Shown here in pieces: positions 1 through 7,979 of a stretch of 64,000 nucleotides of DNA. A program made the position numbers and the translations under genes. The stretch is taken from assembly GCF_900185725.1 (NCBI RefSeq), contig NZ_FYAU01000035.1, positions 1-64,000 of the forward strand, given 5' to 3'. Every line of letters begins with the position of its first letter. The stretch's first letter is position 1. The notes under the pieces are model-generated. The model did not search any database. It worked only from the letters and a program-made list of their open reading frames with translations, and was not told the DNA's origin. Source of the DNA: Stappia sp. TSB10P1A (GTDB lineage Bacteria; Pseudomonadota; Alphaproteobacteria; Rhizobiales; Stappiaceae).

Positions 1-122
1 CCGTCTTCCACAGGCTGATCGCAAACGGAAAGAAGCCAATCGTCGCCCTCACAGCCCTCATGAGAAAGATCGTCGTCATCCTCAACGCCAGAACGAGAGA
101 CCACCTCAACGATATGAGTTGA
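1..122 (+). CDS. IS110-family transposase, C-terminal end (5' cut by window)
   Basis: The frame is open from the window edge to TGA at 120-122 and gives about 39 residues. It reads FHRLIANGKKPIVALTALM and then an RKIVVILNARTRD-like tail, which is the typical C-terminus of IS110/IS116/IS902 transposases (the transposase_20 end). These DEDD-type enzymes move circular IS copies without long terminal inverted repeats. The tail looks intact and ends in a normal stop, so the element may be complete to the left of the window. No terminal inverted repeat is evident just after the stop, as expected for IS110. The family call is fairly safe; whether the copy is active cannot be judged. Confidence 0.75.
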   Translation, partial: VFHRLIANGKKPIVALTALMRKIVVILNARTRDHLNDMS

Positions 123-673
123 TGACAGCCGTGGAATGGAGCGAACTCCTTCCGTCTCACGTCCGCCTGACGGCGCTTGCCGTGTCCATCCCCACGAACG
201 TTCGTGCCTCCCCGGTCCCGGATCGTCGGCCTTCGGCCTCGTCCGGTATGACAGCCGGGGAGGTGGCGACGCCGTCCCGCCTCGTGCCCTCCTGCGCTCC
301 TCCCTCTCCCCGCGTCGTCTCGCCTCACGCGCCTCTTGCGAGGTCCGATTTTGCGGTGCAATATATGCAAGGCCGATGGGAGAGGAGTGCCTCTGCCATC
401 CGATTGCCGCGATTGCGTCTGATTTCTCTCATATATCTTGGTGAAATAGCCCTGCTCGCCTGACTTCGTGGGGGGCGGGCCTTCGTGCGGCAGAGGCGCC
501 GCATGCTGCGCCTGCACAGGAGGCCGAGCCGCCGGAAACCGGCAGGCCGGCCGCTCGCACGGATGGCGGCAGGGTGCGCGGAGCGACCGGAAGGCCCGAG
601 GGCCGGCCCGGGCGCGTCCTTGCGCTGTCTCGCCCAGATCCCGAGAACCGTTTCCGAGGTGCCAGCAGGTCCC
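123..673. other. Intergenic region between IS110 end and opgG
   Basis: About 550 bp with no convincing gene. Open frames here lack good ribosome sites and have low-complexity Arg/Pro/Ser composition. It holds the 3' flank of the IS110 element, a nested palindrome at 207-263, and presumably the opgG promoter. An AT-richer patch around 350-450 is the best place for that promoter, but no clear -35/-10 pair stands out. Confidence 0.5.
207..263. repeat. Nested palindrome, REP-like
   Basis: Outer arms CCTCCCCGG (207-215) and CCGGGGAGG (255-263) are perfect complements. Inside them, CCGGA (218-222) pairs with TCCGG (242-246) around a GGCCTTCGGCC core. The shape resembles the dispersed extragenic palindromes of Rhizobiales chromosomes. 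Only one copy is seen in this window, so the repeat nature is inferred from structure alone. Confidence 0.5.
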
Positions 674-2329
674 ATGCCGACAATCGACAAGCGCCGCTTT
701 CTGACGTCCAGTGCCGGATTTCTCTCCTTCCTGATGGCCAGCACCGCCTTTTCCGCCTTTGCGCAGGAGACAGACGCGCAGGAGGCGGGCGCGCAGGAGG
801 CGGGCGCGCAGGAGGCAGGCGCGCAGGAGGCGGGCGCGCCTGCCCCAGGCGGGGCGCCGGCCGGCACGCCGTTCGACTGGGAGGCCCTGGTCGCGCGGAT
901 GAAGGCAAGAGCGGCCGAGTCCTACCGCGACGAGCCGGCGGATCTGCCGGAGGCGGTCGCCGGGCTCGACTACGACGCCCACCGCGCGATCCGCTTTCGG
1001 CCCGACCGCGCGCTGTGGAAGGACGACAAGCGCAATTTCGAGCTCCAGGCGTTCTATCCTGGCTGGGTCTTCGCCCATACGGTCGACCTGTTCGAGATCG
1101 TCGGGGGCCAAGCCTATCCGATGGGCTTTGCCGCCGGCGATTTCGAGTATCGCCCGCCGCTCGACCCGGCGGTCTTCGACGGGTTCGCCTTTCCGGGTGC
1201 GGCCGGCTTCCGCCTGCATTACCCGCTCAACCGCACCGACTATCGCGACGAGCTGATCACCTTCCTCGGCGCCAGCTATTTCCGCGCGCTGGGCCGGGGC
1301 ACCGTCTACGGCGCGTCGGCGCGCGGCCTTGCGGTCGATACGGCCGCGGGCAGCGCGGAGGAGTTCCCGCGCTTCAGCCGCTTCTATATCGAGCGGCCGG
1401 AGACGGATGCGCGCGAGATCCGCTTCTATGCCGAGCTGGAGAGCCCGCGCGTGTCGGGCGCCTATGCTTTCACCATTCTTCCCGGCACCGAGACCCTGAT
1501 CGACGTGGAGGCGGCGATCTTCCTGCGTGACGACGTCTCGCGGCTCGGCCTTGCGCCGCTCACCTCGATGTATCTGTTCGGCGAGAACGACCGGACCGGC
1601 TTCGACGACTTCCGCCCGGAGGTGCACGACAATGACGGCCTCGCCATCCTGCGGGCCAGCGGCGAACGCGTCTGGCGGCCGCTGACCAATCCGGCGCGGC
1701 TGCAGCTCTCCGTCTTCGGCGAGACCAATCCGCGCGGCTTCGGCCTGTTGCAGCGCGACCGCGACGCCGACAACTATCTGGACACGGAAGCGCATTACGA
1801 GCGCCGTCCCTCCGTCTGGGTCGAGCCGGTCGGCGACTGGGGCGAGGGCGCGGTGCTGCTTGCCGAAATCCCCTCCGACTCGGAGGCGAACGACAATATC
1901 GTCGCCTTCTGGATGCCGGAGAACGGCCTGACGGCCGGCTCCGAACACCGCTTGCGCTACCGCATGACCTGGGCGCTGGACGTGGAGGGCGACGTGCCGC
2001 TGGCGCGGGCGCTGCGCACCCGCACGGGCCATGGCGGGGTCGCCGCCGTGGCGCATGACGAGGACACCCGCAAGTTCCTGGTCGACTTCGACGGCGACAC
2101 CCTGGCCGGGCTGGGCGAGGAGGCGCCGATGGACGTCCGCCTCTCCCTCAGCAACGGCGAGGTGGTCCACCAGATTCTGAGCAAGATCGCGGGGAACGAT
2201 ATGTGGCGCCTCATAGTTGATGTGAGGCGGATCGACGCCGACAAGCCGGTCGAGCTGTCCGCCGCACTCATTCTCGAGGGCAAGACCCTCTCCGAAACCT
2301 GGACCTATCAATGGGGACAAACGAGATGA
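674..2329 (+). CDS. opgG: OpgG-type periplasmic glucan biosynthesis protein
   Basis: A 551-residue protein of the MdoG/OpgG/OpgD family, which acts in the periplasm on the beta-glucan backbone of osmoregulated periplasmic glucans made by OpgH. The start at 674 gives an N-terminus with KRRFLTSS and a hydrophobic stretch to about residue 30 ending AFA, so export is expected. The RR pair suggests Tat, as for E. coli OpgD, but the motif is imperfect. Residues about 35-54 are four AQEAG repeats forming a linker. The OpgG body follows, with DYDAHRAIRFRP and FAVD-like blocks. The gene overlaps the next by ATGA, and OpgH follows two genes on. Whether it is OpgG or OpgD type was not resolved. Confidence 0.9.
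   Translation: MPTIDKRRFLTSSAGFLSFLMASTAFSAFAQETDAQEAGAQEAGAQEAGAQEAGAPAPGGAPAGTPFDWEALVARMKARAAESYRDEPADLPEAVAGLDYDAHRAIRFRPDRALWKDDKRNFELQAFYPGWVFAHTVDLFEIVGGQAYPMGFAAGDFEYRPPLDPAVFDGFAFPGAAGFRLHYPLNRTDYRDELITFLGASYFRALGRGTVYGASARGLAVDTAAGSAEEFPRFSRFYIERPETDAREIRFYAELESPRVSGAYAFTILPGTETLIDVEAAIFLRDDVSRLGLAPLTSMYLFGENDRTGFDDFRPEVHDNDGLAILRASGERVWRPLTNPARLQLSVFGETNPRGFGLLQRDRDADNYLDTEAHYERRPSVWVEPVGDWGEGAVLLAEIPSDSEANDNIVAFWMPENGLTAGSEHRLRYRMTWALDVEGDVPLARALRTRTGHGGVAAVAHDEDTRKFLVDFDGDTLAGLGEEAPMDVRLSLSNGEVVHQILSKIAGNDMWRLIVDVRRIDADKPVELSAALILEGKTLSETWTYQWGQTR
776..835 (+). repeat. 15-bp coding tandem repeat (x4) in opgG
   Basis: Four direct copies of GCGCAGGAGGCGGGC (units 776-790, 791-805, 806-820, 821-835; the third has one substitution). 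They encode AQEAG pentapeptides just after the predicted signal-peptide cleavage site. The unit is a multiple of 3, so copy-number changes would lengthen or shorten the linker without a frameshift. Confidence 0.9.
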
Positions 2330-2700
2330 TCGCCGACACCGGTTCCGCGGAAGCCGCGTTCCGGCCGGGCCCGGCCGGAGCGCGTCAGGCTTTCCTCGAC
2401 GCGCTGCGCCGGCAGTTCTGCCGCCATGACCTCGACGACGAGACGCTGGAGCAGGCGGTGAGCGAGGCCGTCGGCCACCTGTCGCAAGATGCGGCGGGCG
2501 AGGGGCGGGACGCCCTGCTCGAGCGCCTCTTTGAGGGACGCGCCGACGCGGCCCTGCACCGGTCGGTGGTCGCCTCGCTGTGCCTGCCGGCACCGAGGGC
2601 GCCGCTGCAGATGCCGACGCAGATGCTCGAGCGTCCGCCCGTCCTGCCGCGGCTCGCCGCGCTGCGGGCGTTTGCCCGCCGGCGCATCGGCGAGCGCTGA
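2326..2700 (+). CDS. Small protein in opgI position
   Basis: A 124-residue hypothetical protein lying between opgG and opgH. The start at 2326 overlaps the opgG stop as ATGA and has GGGGA about 8 nt upstream; an in-frame ATG at 2311 is an alternative. It has no signal peptide or membrane segment. It is rich in Ala, Arg and Leu, with predicted helices (QAFLDALRRQF, ETLEQAVSEAV, LAALRAFARRR). In Rhodobacter sphaeroides the glucan operon is opgGIHC, with opgI between opgG and opgH; position and size fit an equivalent here, but homology was not tested. It is probably translationally coupled to opgG and cytoplasmic, perhaps acting on OpgH. Confidence 0.7.
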   Translation: MIADTGSAEAAFRPGPAGARQAFLDALRRQFCRHDLDDETLEQAVSEAVGHLSQDAAGEGRDALLERLFEGRADAALHRSVVASLCLPAPRAPLQMPTQMLERPPVLPRLAALRAFARRRIGER

Positions 2701-2731
2701 GACCAGAATTTTCAGAAAAGGGCTCTGGCGG

Positions 2732-4534
2732 ATGGAACCGGCTGTCTCGACGTCTTCGCTTCGCGAGAGCCTTGCCGTCGGCCTGCGCCGGACCGCGGCG
2801 ATCGTACTGACGCTGGGCCTCACGGTCGCCGCTGCGGCCATGTTCGGCTCGGTGGCGGTTGCCGACGGGTTCGACTGGGTCGACGTGGTCCGGGTCTCGC
2901 TGGTCGCCTTCTGTGCGCTGTGGCTGTCGTGGGGCGCCTGTATCGGCATTCTCGGACTGATCTTTCCGAGCGACGAGGTGCCGGCCCGGAACGGTCCCCC
3001 CGAGGGACGCACCGCGATCGTGATTCCGGTCTACAACGAGGCGGCGGATGCGGTCTTCGCCCGTCTCGAGGCGATGTACCGGGCGCTGGACGAGATCGGC
3101 GCGCTGGAGTGCTTCGACTTCCATGTCCTGTCGGACTCCACCCGCGAGGAGGCGGCGGCGGACGAGCGCCGGCTGTATCGGCAGGCCGTCGCGGAGCTTT
3201 CGGCAGCGGGGCGGCTCTACTATCGCCACCGCTCGCCGAACACCGGACGCAAGGCCGGCAACATCGCCGACTTCATCCGCAGCAGCGGCGGCGCCTACGA
3301 GTACATGCTGGTGCTCGACGCCGACAGCCTGATGAGCGCCGAGACGATCGTCGAGATGGTGCGGCGGATGGAGGCGGTGCCCGATCTCGGCCTGCTGCAG
3401 ACGGTGCCGCGCATCATTGGCCGCAAGACGCTGTTCGGGCGCATGATCCAGTTCTCGGCGAATTTCTACTCGCCGGTGTTCTCGCGCGGCGTCGCGGCGC
3501 TGCAGGGGCGCCAGGGGCCGTTCTGGGGCCATAACGCGCTGATCCGCACGCGCGCCTTCGCGGCGACCTGCGGGCTTCCCGCGCTCGCCGGAAAGCCGCC
3601 CTTCGGCGGCGAGATCCTGTCCCACGACACGGTGGAAGCGGCGATGCTGGCGCGCGGCGGCTGGCGGGTGCGGCTCGATACGGATCTCGACGGCTCCTAC
3701 GAGGAAGCGCCGGCCAACCTGATCGAATATGCCAAGCGCGACCGGCGCTGGTGCCAGGGCAACCTGCAGCACGCGCGGGTCCTCGCGGCGCCCGGCCTGC
3801 CGTTCTGGAGCCGGGTCAACCTGCTGCAGGGCATCATGGCCTATCTCGCCTCGCCGGTCTGGCTGATGTTCCTGCTGGCCAGCATCGCCGCGCCGCTGTT
3901 CGCGCCGGCGCCGGTCTATTTCGTCTCCGGCTCGCCGTTTCCGCGCTTTCCCCATCCGGAGACGGAAAAGGGGCTGGCGCTGCTGTTCGGCGTGGTCGCG
4001 CTGCTGATCCTGCCCAAGGCGCTGTTGCTGCTGCGCGCCGTCCTGACCGGCGGGGCGAAGGAGTATGGCGGTGCGGGGCGGGCCTCGCTTTCCGCGCTCT
4101 ACGAGCTGCTGCTCGCCTCGCTGCTCGCCCCCATCCACATGATGTTCCAGAGCCGCTCGGTGTTCCAGGTGCTGTCGGGAGCCGATTTCGGCTGGCCGTC
4201 GAGCGAGCGGGAGGACGGATCGCTCGATCTGGCGACCAGCGCCAGGGCGAGCTGGTGGATGGTCCTGTTCGGAATGGCGACGCTGGTCTTCGCCTATCAC
4301 TACGCCGCCGACCTTCTGGTCTGGCTGCTGCCGATCGCCTTGCCCCTGGTGCTGGCGCCGCTGGTGATCTGGTGGACGGCATCGCCCTCGGCGGGCGCGC
4401 GGGCGCGCCGGCGCGGCGTGTTCCTGACCCCGCAGGAGGGGCGGGAGGTTCCGCTGATCGCGGCGGCTGCGCACGCGCTCGCGGGCCACCGCCGTTCGCC
4501 GCCGATCGCCGGGAGCGCACGGAGCGCGGCCTGA
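2732..4534 (+). CDS. opgH: OpgH membrane glucosyltransferase
   Basis: A 600-residue inner-membrane GT2 glucosyltransferase that makes the beta-1,2-linked backbone of periplasmic glucans from UDP-glucose. Two N-terminal TM segments (about 20-45 and 52-78) precede the catalytic domain, which starts at TAIVIPVYNEAAD (about 94). The GT2 signature is present: DAD at 196-198, HD at 298-299 and RDRRW at 336-340. Several C-terminal TM segments follow from about residue 365. The start at 2732 gives the usual N-terminal membrane region; it is shorter than E. coli OpgH, which carries a long cytoplasmic extension. It is cotranscribed with opgG and the small gene. No opgC-type succinyltransferase follows. 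Confidence 0.93.
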   Translation: MEPAVSTSSLRESLAVGLRRTAAIVLTLGLTVAAAAMFGSVAVADGFDWVDVVRVSLVAFCALWLSWGACIGILGLIFPSDEVPARNGPPEGRTAIVIPVYNEAADAVFARLEAMYRALDEIGALECFDFHVLSDSTREEAAADERRLYRQAVAELSAAGRLYYRHRSPNTGRKAGNIADFIRSSGGAYEYMLVLDADSLMSAETIVEMVRRMEAVPDLGLLQTVPRIIGRKTLFGRMIQFSANFYSPVFSRGVAALQGRQGPFWGHNALIRTRAFAATCGLPALAGKPPFGGEILSHDTVEAAMLARGGWRVRLDTDLDGSYEEAPANLIEYAKRDRRWCQGNLQHARVLAAPGLPFWSRVNLLQGIMAYLASPVWLMFLLASIAAPLFAPAPVYFVSGSPFPRFPHPETEKGLALLFGVVALLILPKALLLLRAVLTGGAKEYGGAGRASLSALYELLLASLLAPIHMMFQSRSVFQVLSGADFGWPSSEREDGSLDLATSARASWWMVLFGMATLVFAYHYAADLLVWLLPIALPLVLAPLVIWWTASPSAGARARRRGVFLTPQEGREVPLIAAAAHALAGHRRSPPIAGSARSAA

Positions 4535-4564
4535 CACGAGGCGCCGCGCGCCATCGGCCGCCGC

Positions 4565-4582
4565 CTGTCATCATCCCGTAAC
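4565..4582 (+). promoter_or_regulatory. Candidate Pho box upstream of btaA
   Basis: CTGTCAT (4565-4571), a 4-nt spacer, then CCGTAAC (4576-4582). The spacing matches the 7+4+7 direct repeat of PhoB sites (CTGTCAT-N4-CTGTCAT): the first half is perfect, the second matches 4 of 7. It lies about 56 nt before the btaA start. Phosphate-starvation control of btaAB is known in Sinorhizobium meliloti, which makes the site plausible. Confidence 0.5.
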
Positions 4583-4637
4583 GAGAACGGCTTACCCGGC
4601 TCACTTCAAGGCAACTTGAGGCGAGTCGGAGGTGGTG

Positions 4638-5897
4638 ATGCTGTCGGGTCAGGCGTCGAACAGGAAATCGGTCAATGCGGGGCGGGGGGCGCTGCTCGGC
4701 CGGGCGGTGCATCGCAACAAGGCCTTGTCCGGGGAAGGCGCGCTGGAACGGCTGTTCACCTTCGCCTTCAAGGGGCTGGTCTATCCGCAGATCTGGGAAG
4801 ACCCCGAGATCGACATGGACGCGCTGGAGATCGGCCGCGACCACAAGGTGGTGACCATCGCTTCGGGCGGCTGCAACGTGCTGTCCTACCTGACGGCCGA
4901 TCCGGCCAGCATCACCGCCGTCGACCTCAACCGCGCGCATGTGGCGCTGACCCGGCTGAAGCTCGCCGCGGTCAGGCACCTGCCGGGGCACGACGCCTTC
5001 TACCGCTTTTTCGGCAAGGCGGACGAGAAGGGCAATGTCGAGGCCTATGACCGCTTCCTGCGCGAGCGGCTCGACCCGGAAACCCGCGACTACTGGGAAA
5101 AGCGCGACCTGACGGGGCGCAAGCGCATCACCCTGTTCGCCCGCGACCTCTATCACCACGGGCTGCTCGGCTATTTCATCGGCGCCGGCCATTTCGTCGC
5201 CCGCGCCTATGGCATCGACCCCAGGGACATGCTGCGCGCCCGCTCGCTGGAGGAGCAGCGCACCTATTTCGACAAGGCGCTGGCGCCGCTGTTCGACAAG
5301 CGGATGGTCCGCTGGGCGACGTCGAAGCGCGTCTCGCTCTACGGGCTCGGCATTCCGCCGGCGCAGTATGAGGCGCTGGCCGGCAGCGGCACCGGCGGCA
5401 TGGCGGCGGTGCTGCGCGAGCGGCTGGAGCGGCTGGCCTGCGACTTCCCGCTGTCGGAGAATTATTTCGCCTGGCAGGCCTTCGGCCGCGGCTATGCGAA
5501 TGACGAAGCCGGCCCGCTGCCGCCCTATCTGCGGCGCGACCACTTCGAGGCGATCCGCGCCCGCGCCGACCGGGTGCGCGTGGTCAACCGCTCCTTCACC
5601 GACTATCTGGCGGCGCAGGAAGAGGCGAGCGTCGACCGCTACATCCTGCTGGATGCGCAGGACTGGATGACCGACGGCGCGCTCAACGCCCTGTGGGCGG
5701 AGATCACCCGCACGGCCCGTCCCGGCGCGCGCGTCGTCTTCCGCACGGCGGCCGAGCCGAGCCTGCTGCCCGGCCGCGTCGCGCCGGAGATCCTGGAGAA
5801 GTGGCGCTACGATGCGGAGCGCTCGCGCAAGCTCGGCTATATGGACCGCTCGTCGATCTATGGCGGCTTCCACCTCTATATCCGCGACGCGGCATGA
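4638..5897 (+). CDS. btaA: BtaA, SAM:diacylglycerol 3-amino-3-carboxypropyltransferase
   Basis: A 419-residue DUF3419-family enzyme that moves the 3-amino-3-carboxypropyl group of S-adenosylmethionine to diacylglycerol, giving diacylglyceryl-homoserine, the first step of DGTS betaine lipid. Family landmarks are FAFKGLVYPQIWEDPEIDM (about 45), the SAM-binding IASGGCNVLSYL with AVDLN (about 75-100), and LLDAQDWM near 340. The ATG at 4638 has GGAGG five bases upstream; GTG codons at 4632 and 4635 are less likely. btaB overlaps its stop. A Pho-box-like site lies upstream. The lipid replaces phosphatidylcholine-type membrane lipid when phosphate is short. Confidence 0.92.
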   Translation: MLSGQASNRKSVNAGRGALLGRAVHRNKALSGEGALERLFTFAFKGLVYPQIWEDPEIDMDALEIGRDHKVVTIASGGCNVLSYLTADPASITAVDLNRAHVALTRLKLAAVRHLPGHDAFYRFFGKADEKGNVEAYDRFLRERLDPETRDYWEKRDLTGRKRITLFARDLYHHGLLGYFIGAGHFVARAYGIDPRDMLRARSLEEQRTYFDKALAPLFDKRMVRWATSKRVSLYGLGIPPAQYEALAGSGTGGMAAVLRERLERLACDFPLSENYFAWQAFGRGYANDEAGPLPPYLRRDHFEAIRARADRVRVVNRSFTDYLAAQEEASVDRYILLDAQDWMTDGALNALWAEITRTARPGARVVFRTAAEPSLLPGRVAPEILEKWRYDAERSRKLGYMDRSSIYGGFHLYIRDAA

Positions 5898-6580
5898 CCG
5901 TGCGGGACGGGGCTGAGGCAGGGACCTCCGGCGGCGCGGAGCTGATGGACGGCATCTACCGCTGGCAGCGGCATGTCTATGACGCGACGCGCAAATACTA
6001 TCTGCTCGGTCGCGACCGGCTGATCGACGAGCTCGCCCCGCCGCCGGGCGGCACCGTGCTGGAACTGGGCTGCGGCACGGCGCGCAACCTGGTGCTGGCG
6101 GCGCGCCGGCACCCGCAGGCGCGGTTCTTCGGCATCGACATCTCGGAGCAGATGCTGGAGAGCGCCCGCGGCTCGATCCGCCGCGCCGGGCTTGAAGGCC
6201 GGGTGCATGTGGCGCAGGGCGATGCGACGGCGTTCGATACAGAGGCGCTGTTCGGCGCCTCGCGCTTCGACCGGGTGTTCTTCTCCTACAGCCTGTCGAT
6301 GATCCCGCCCTGGCGCGAGGCGCTCATGGCCGGGGCCGGCGCGCTGGCCCCCGGCGGCGGGGTGCATCTCGTCGACTTCGGCATGATGGAGGCCTGGCCG
6401 GGCCTGATGCGGGCGCCGTTCCGCGCCTGGCTGGCGGCCTTCCATGTGACGCCGCGCGCGGAGCTGGGCGAGGCGCTTGCCGCCTGCGCGGCGGCCGTCG
6501 GCGGCAAGGCAAGCTTCCGCCGCCTGCATGGCGGCTACGCGGTGATCGGCGATCTCAAGGCCGGTGTGGCGCGAAGCTGA
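5894..6580 (+). CDS. btaB: BtaB, diacylglyceryl-homoserine N-methyltransferase
   Basis: A 228-residue class I SAM methyltransferase, with motif I VLELGCGTARN at about 55-65 followed by FFGIDISEQML. In the DGTS pathway BtaB adds three methyl groups to the amino nitrogen of the BtaA product. The start overlaps the btaA stop (ATGA at 5894-5897), so translation is coupled. The partner gene and the size fit BtaB, although the domain alone is generic. Confidence 0.9.
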   Translation: MTVRDGAEAGTSGGAELMDGIYRWQRHVYDATRKYYLLGRDRLIDELAPPPGGTVLELGCGTARNLVLAARRHPQARFFGIDISEQMLESARGSIRRAGLEGRVHVAQGDATAFDTEALFGASRFDRVFFSYSLSMIPPWREALMAGAGALAPGGGVHLVDFGMMEAWPGLMRAPFRAWLAAFHVTPRAELGEALAACAAAVGGKASFRRLHGGYAVIGDLKAGVARS

Positions 6581-6723
6581 TCCCGCCGTTCGGCTCGCCT
6601 GCGGACAGGCGGGTGGTTGTTTCGGCGCAGCGGGGCCTTAAATTCCTCTCCGACCGGCCGTCTGCGGCCTGCGGGGCGATGCTCCAGGGCCCCGGCCATC
6701 CACGACCATGGAGCATGACAGGC

Positions 6724-7437
6724 ATGTCCGCCACCCAGACCAAGCCCATCGATCTGCATTACTGGCCGACACCGAACGGCTGGAAGGTGACGATCCTGCT
6801 GGAGGAACTCGGCGTTCCCTATCAGGTGCATTACGTCAATATCGGTGCCGGCGACCAGTTCAAGCCGGAGTTCCTGAAGATCTCGCCAAACAACCGGATG
6901 CCGGCCATCGTCGATCCGGAAGGGCCGGGCGGCGAGCCGATCTCGGTGTTCGAGTCCGGCGCGATCCTGCAATATCTCGGGCGCAAGTTCGGCCGTTTCT
7001 ATCCGGCCGACGAACGCAAGCGCGTCAAGGTCGACGAGTGGCTGATGTGGCAGATGGGCGGCTTCGGTCCGATGCTGGGCCAGAACCACCATTTCCGCGT
7101 CTATGCGCCGGAAAAGCTCCCCTATGCCATGGACCGCTATCTCAACGAGACCCACCGGCTCTATGGCGTGCTCGACAAGCAACTCGCCGGGCGCGACTTC
7201 GTCGCCGACGAATACTCCATCGCCGACATGGCGATCGTCGGCTGGGCGACCGGCTGGGAGCGCCAGGGCATGGAACTGGACAAGGACTTCCCGAATGTCG
7301 CCCGCTGGCTGGCGGCGCTGAAGGCGCGCCCGGCGGTGGAGCGCGGGCTGGCGGTCGGCCGGGAGATGCGCGAGCAGCTCAACCTTGCCAGCGACAAGGG
7401 CGCCCAGTCGGTGCTGTTCGGCCAGCGCGCGCGCTGA
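6724..7437 (+). CDS. Glutathione S-transferase, Nu-class (YfcG/YghU-like)
   Basis: A 237-residue GST with an N-terminal thioredoxin fold (about 8-90) beginning DLHYWPTPNGWKVTILLEE. The TPN motif is typical of Nu-class enzymes such as YfcG and YghU, which show disulfide-reductase and peroxidase activity with glutathione or glutathionylspermidine. The helical C-terminal domain contains ADEYSIADMAIVGW, the conserved GST N-capping region. The start at 6724 has GGAG ten bases upstream; ATG 6715 adds three residues. It stands alone, convergent with the DUF2147 pair. The physiological substrate is unknown. Confidence 0.85.
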   Translation: MSATQTKPIDLHYWPTPNGWKVTILLEELGVPYQVHYVNIGAGDQFKPEFLKISPNNRMPAIVDPEGPGGEPISVFESGAILQYLGRKFGRFYPADERKRVKVDEWLMWQMGGFGPMLGQNHHFRVYAPEKLPYAMDRYLNETHRLYGVLDKQLAGRDFVADEYSIADMAIVGWATGWERQGMELDKDFPNVARWLAALKARPAVERGLAVGREMREQLNLASDKGAQSVLFGQRAR

Positions 7438-7478
7438 CCCTCCACATTCGCCCACATTCGACGACGGCGCCGGGGGGA

Positions 7479-7979
7479 TCAGTTCGCCCGGCGCCACACC
7501 TCCGTCTCGCAGAACTGCACCACCACCCGCACGCAGCCGCGCAAGGTGAGCTGGTCCCGGCCGTTCAGCGTCGCCGTCGCGTTGGCGGTGACGCCGCGGC
7601 GCGGGTCGTAGACGCGGGCACTCCAGGTGCCGGCCTTGCCGGCGGCGGGGGCAATGTCCCAGATCACCGGCATGTCCAGCAGCCTGCGGCCGCGCTTGGC
7701 GCCGTCGCGGTTGTTGATGTCGGTTGCCGTCTGCCGGGTGGTGCCGGGCGGCGGGGGAAAGTCGACGAGAAGCCCGCAAGGGGCCGCCCCGCAGGGGCCG
7801 ACCCGCACGATCCCGGCATCCGGCGTCTGCCAGGTGCCGAAGATCGTCTCGTCCGCGCTGGCGGGCGAGACGAGGGAAAACAGGGCCAGTCCCCCGGCCA
7901 GAAGCCATCGATGGGGGAAGGGCGCTACTTGACCCGTTGCCAGGTCTCGCCCTTGCAGATCAGTCCGCCGAGTACGCAT
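7479..7979 (-). CDS. DUF2147 protein, second of a tandem pair
   Basis: Up to 166 residues. A hydrophobic stretch WLLAGGLALFSLVSPASA (about 25-42) looks like a signal peptide, followed by a single DUF2147 domain: GTWQTPDAGIVRVGPCGAAPCG, then YDPRRG and LRGCVRVVVQFCETEVWRR. Family members are small exported proteins of unknown role. The only ATG giving the signal peptide is at 7979, inside the upstream paralogue, which implies about 55 nt overlap and probably coupled translation. A shorter start at a non-ATG codon is possible. The paired Cys residues suggest disulfides in the periplasm. Confidence 0.75.
   Translation of the reverse strand: MRTRRTDLQGRDLATGQVAPFPHRWLLAGGLALFSLVSPASADETIFGTWQTPDAGIVRVGPCGAAPCGLLVDFPPPPGTTRQTATDINNRDGAKRGRRLLDMPVIWDIAPAAGKAGTWSARVYDPRRGVTANATATLNGRDQLTLRGCVRVVVQFCETEVWRRAN

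Noticed and set aside
3834-5873. Long minus-strand open frame (679 codons) opposite opgH and btaA
   Set aside because: It is a GC-rich antisense shadow. Its product is Arg/Ala/Pro-rich without motifs and the plus strand has recognised enzymes across the whole length.
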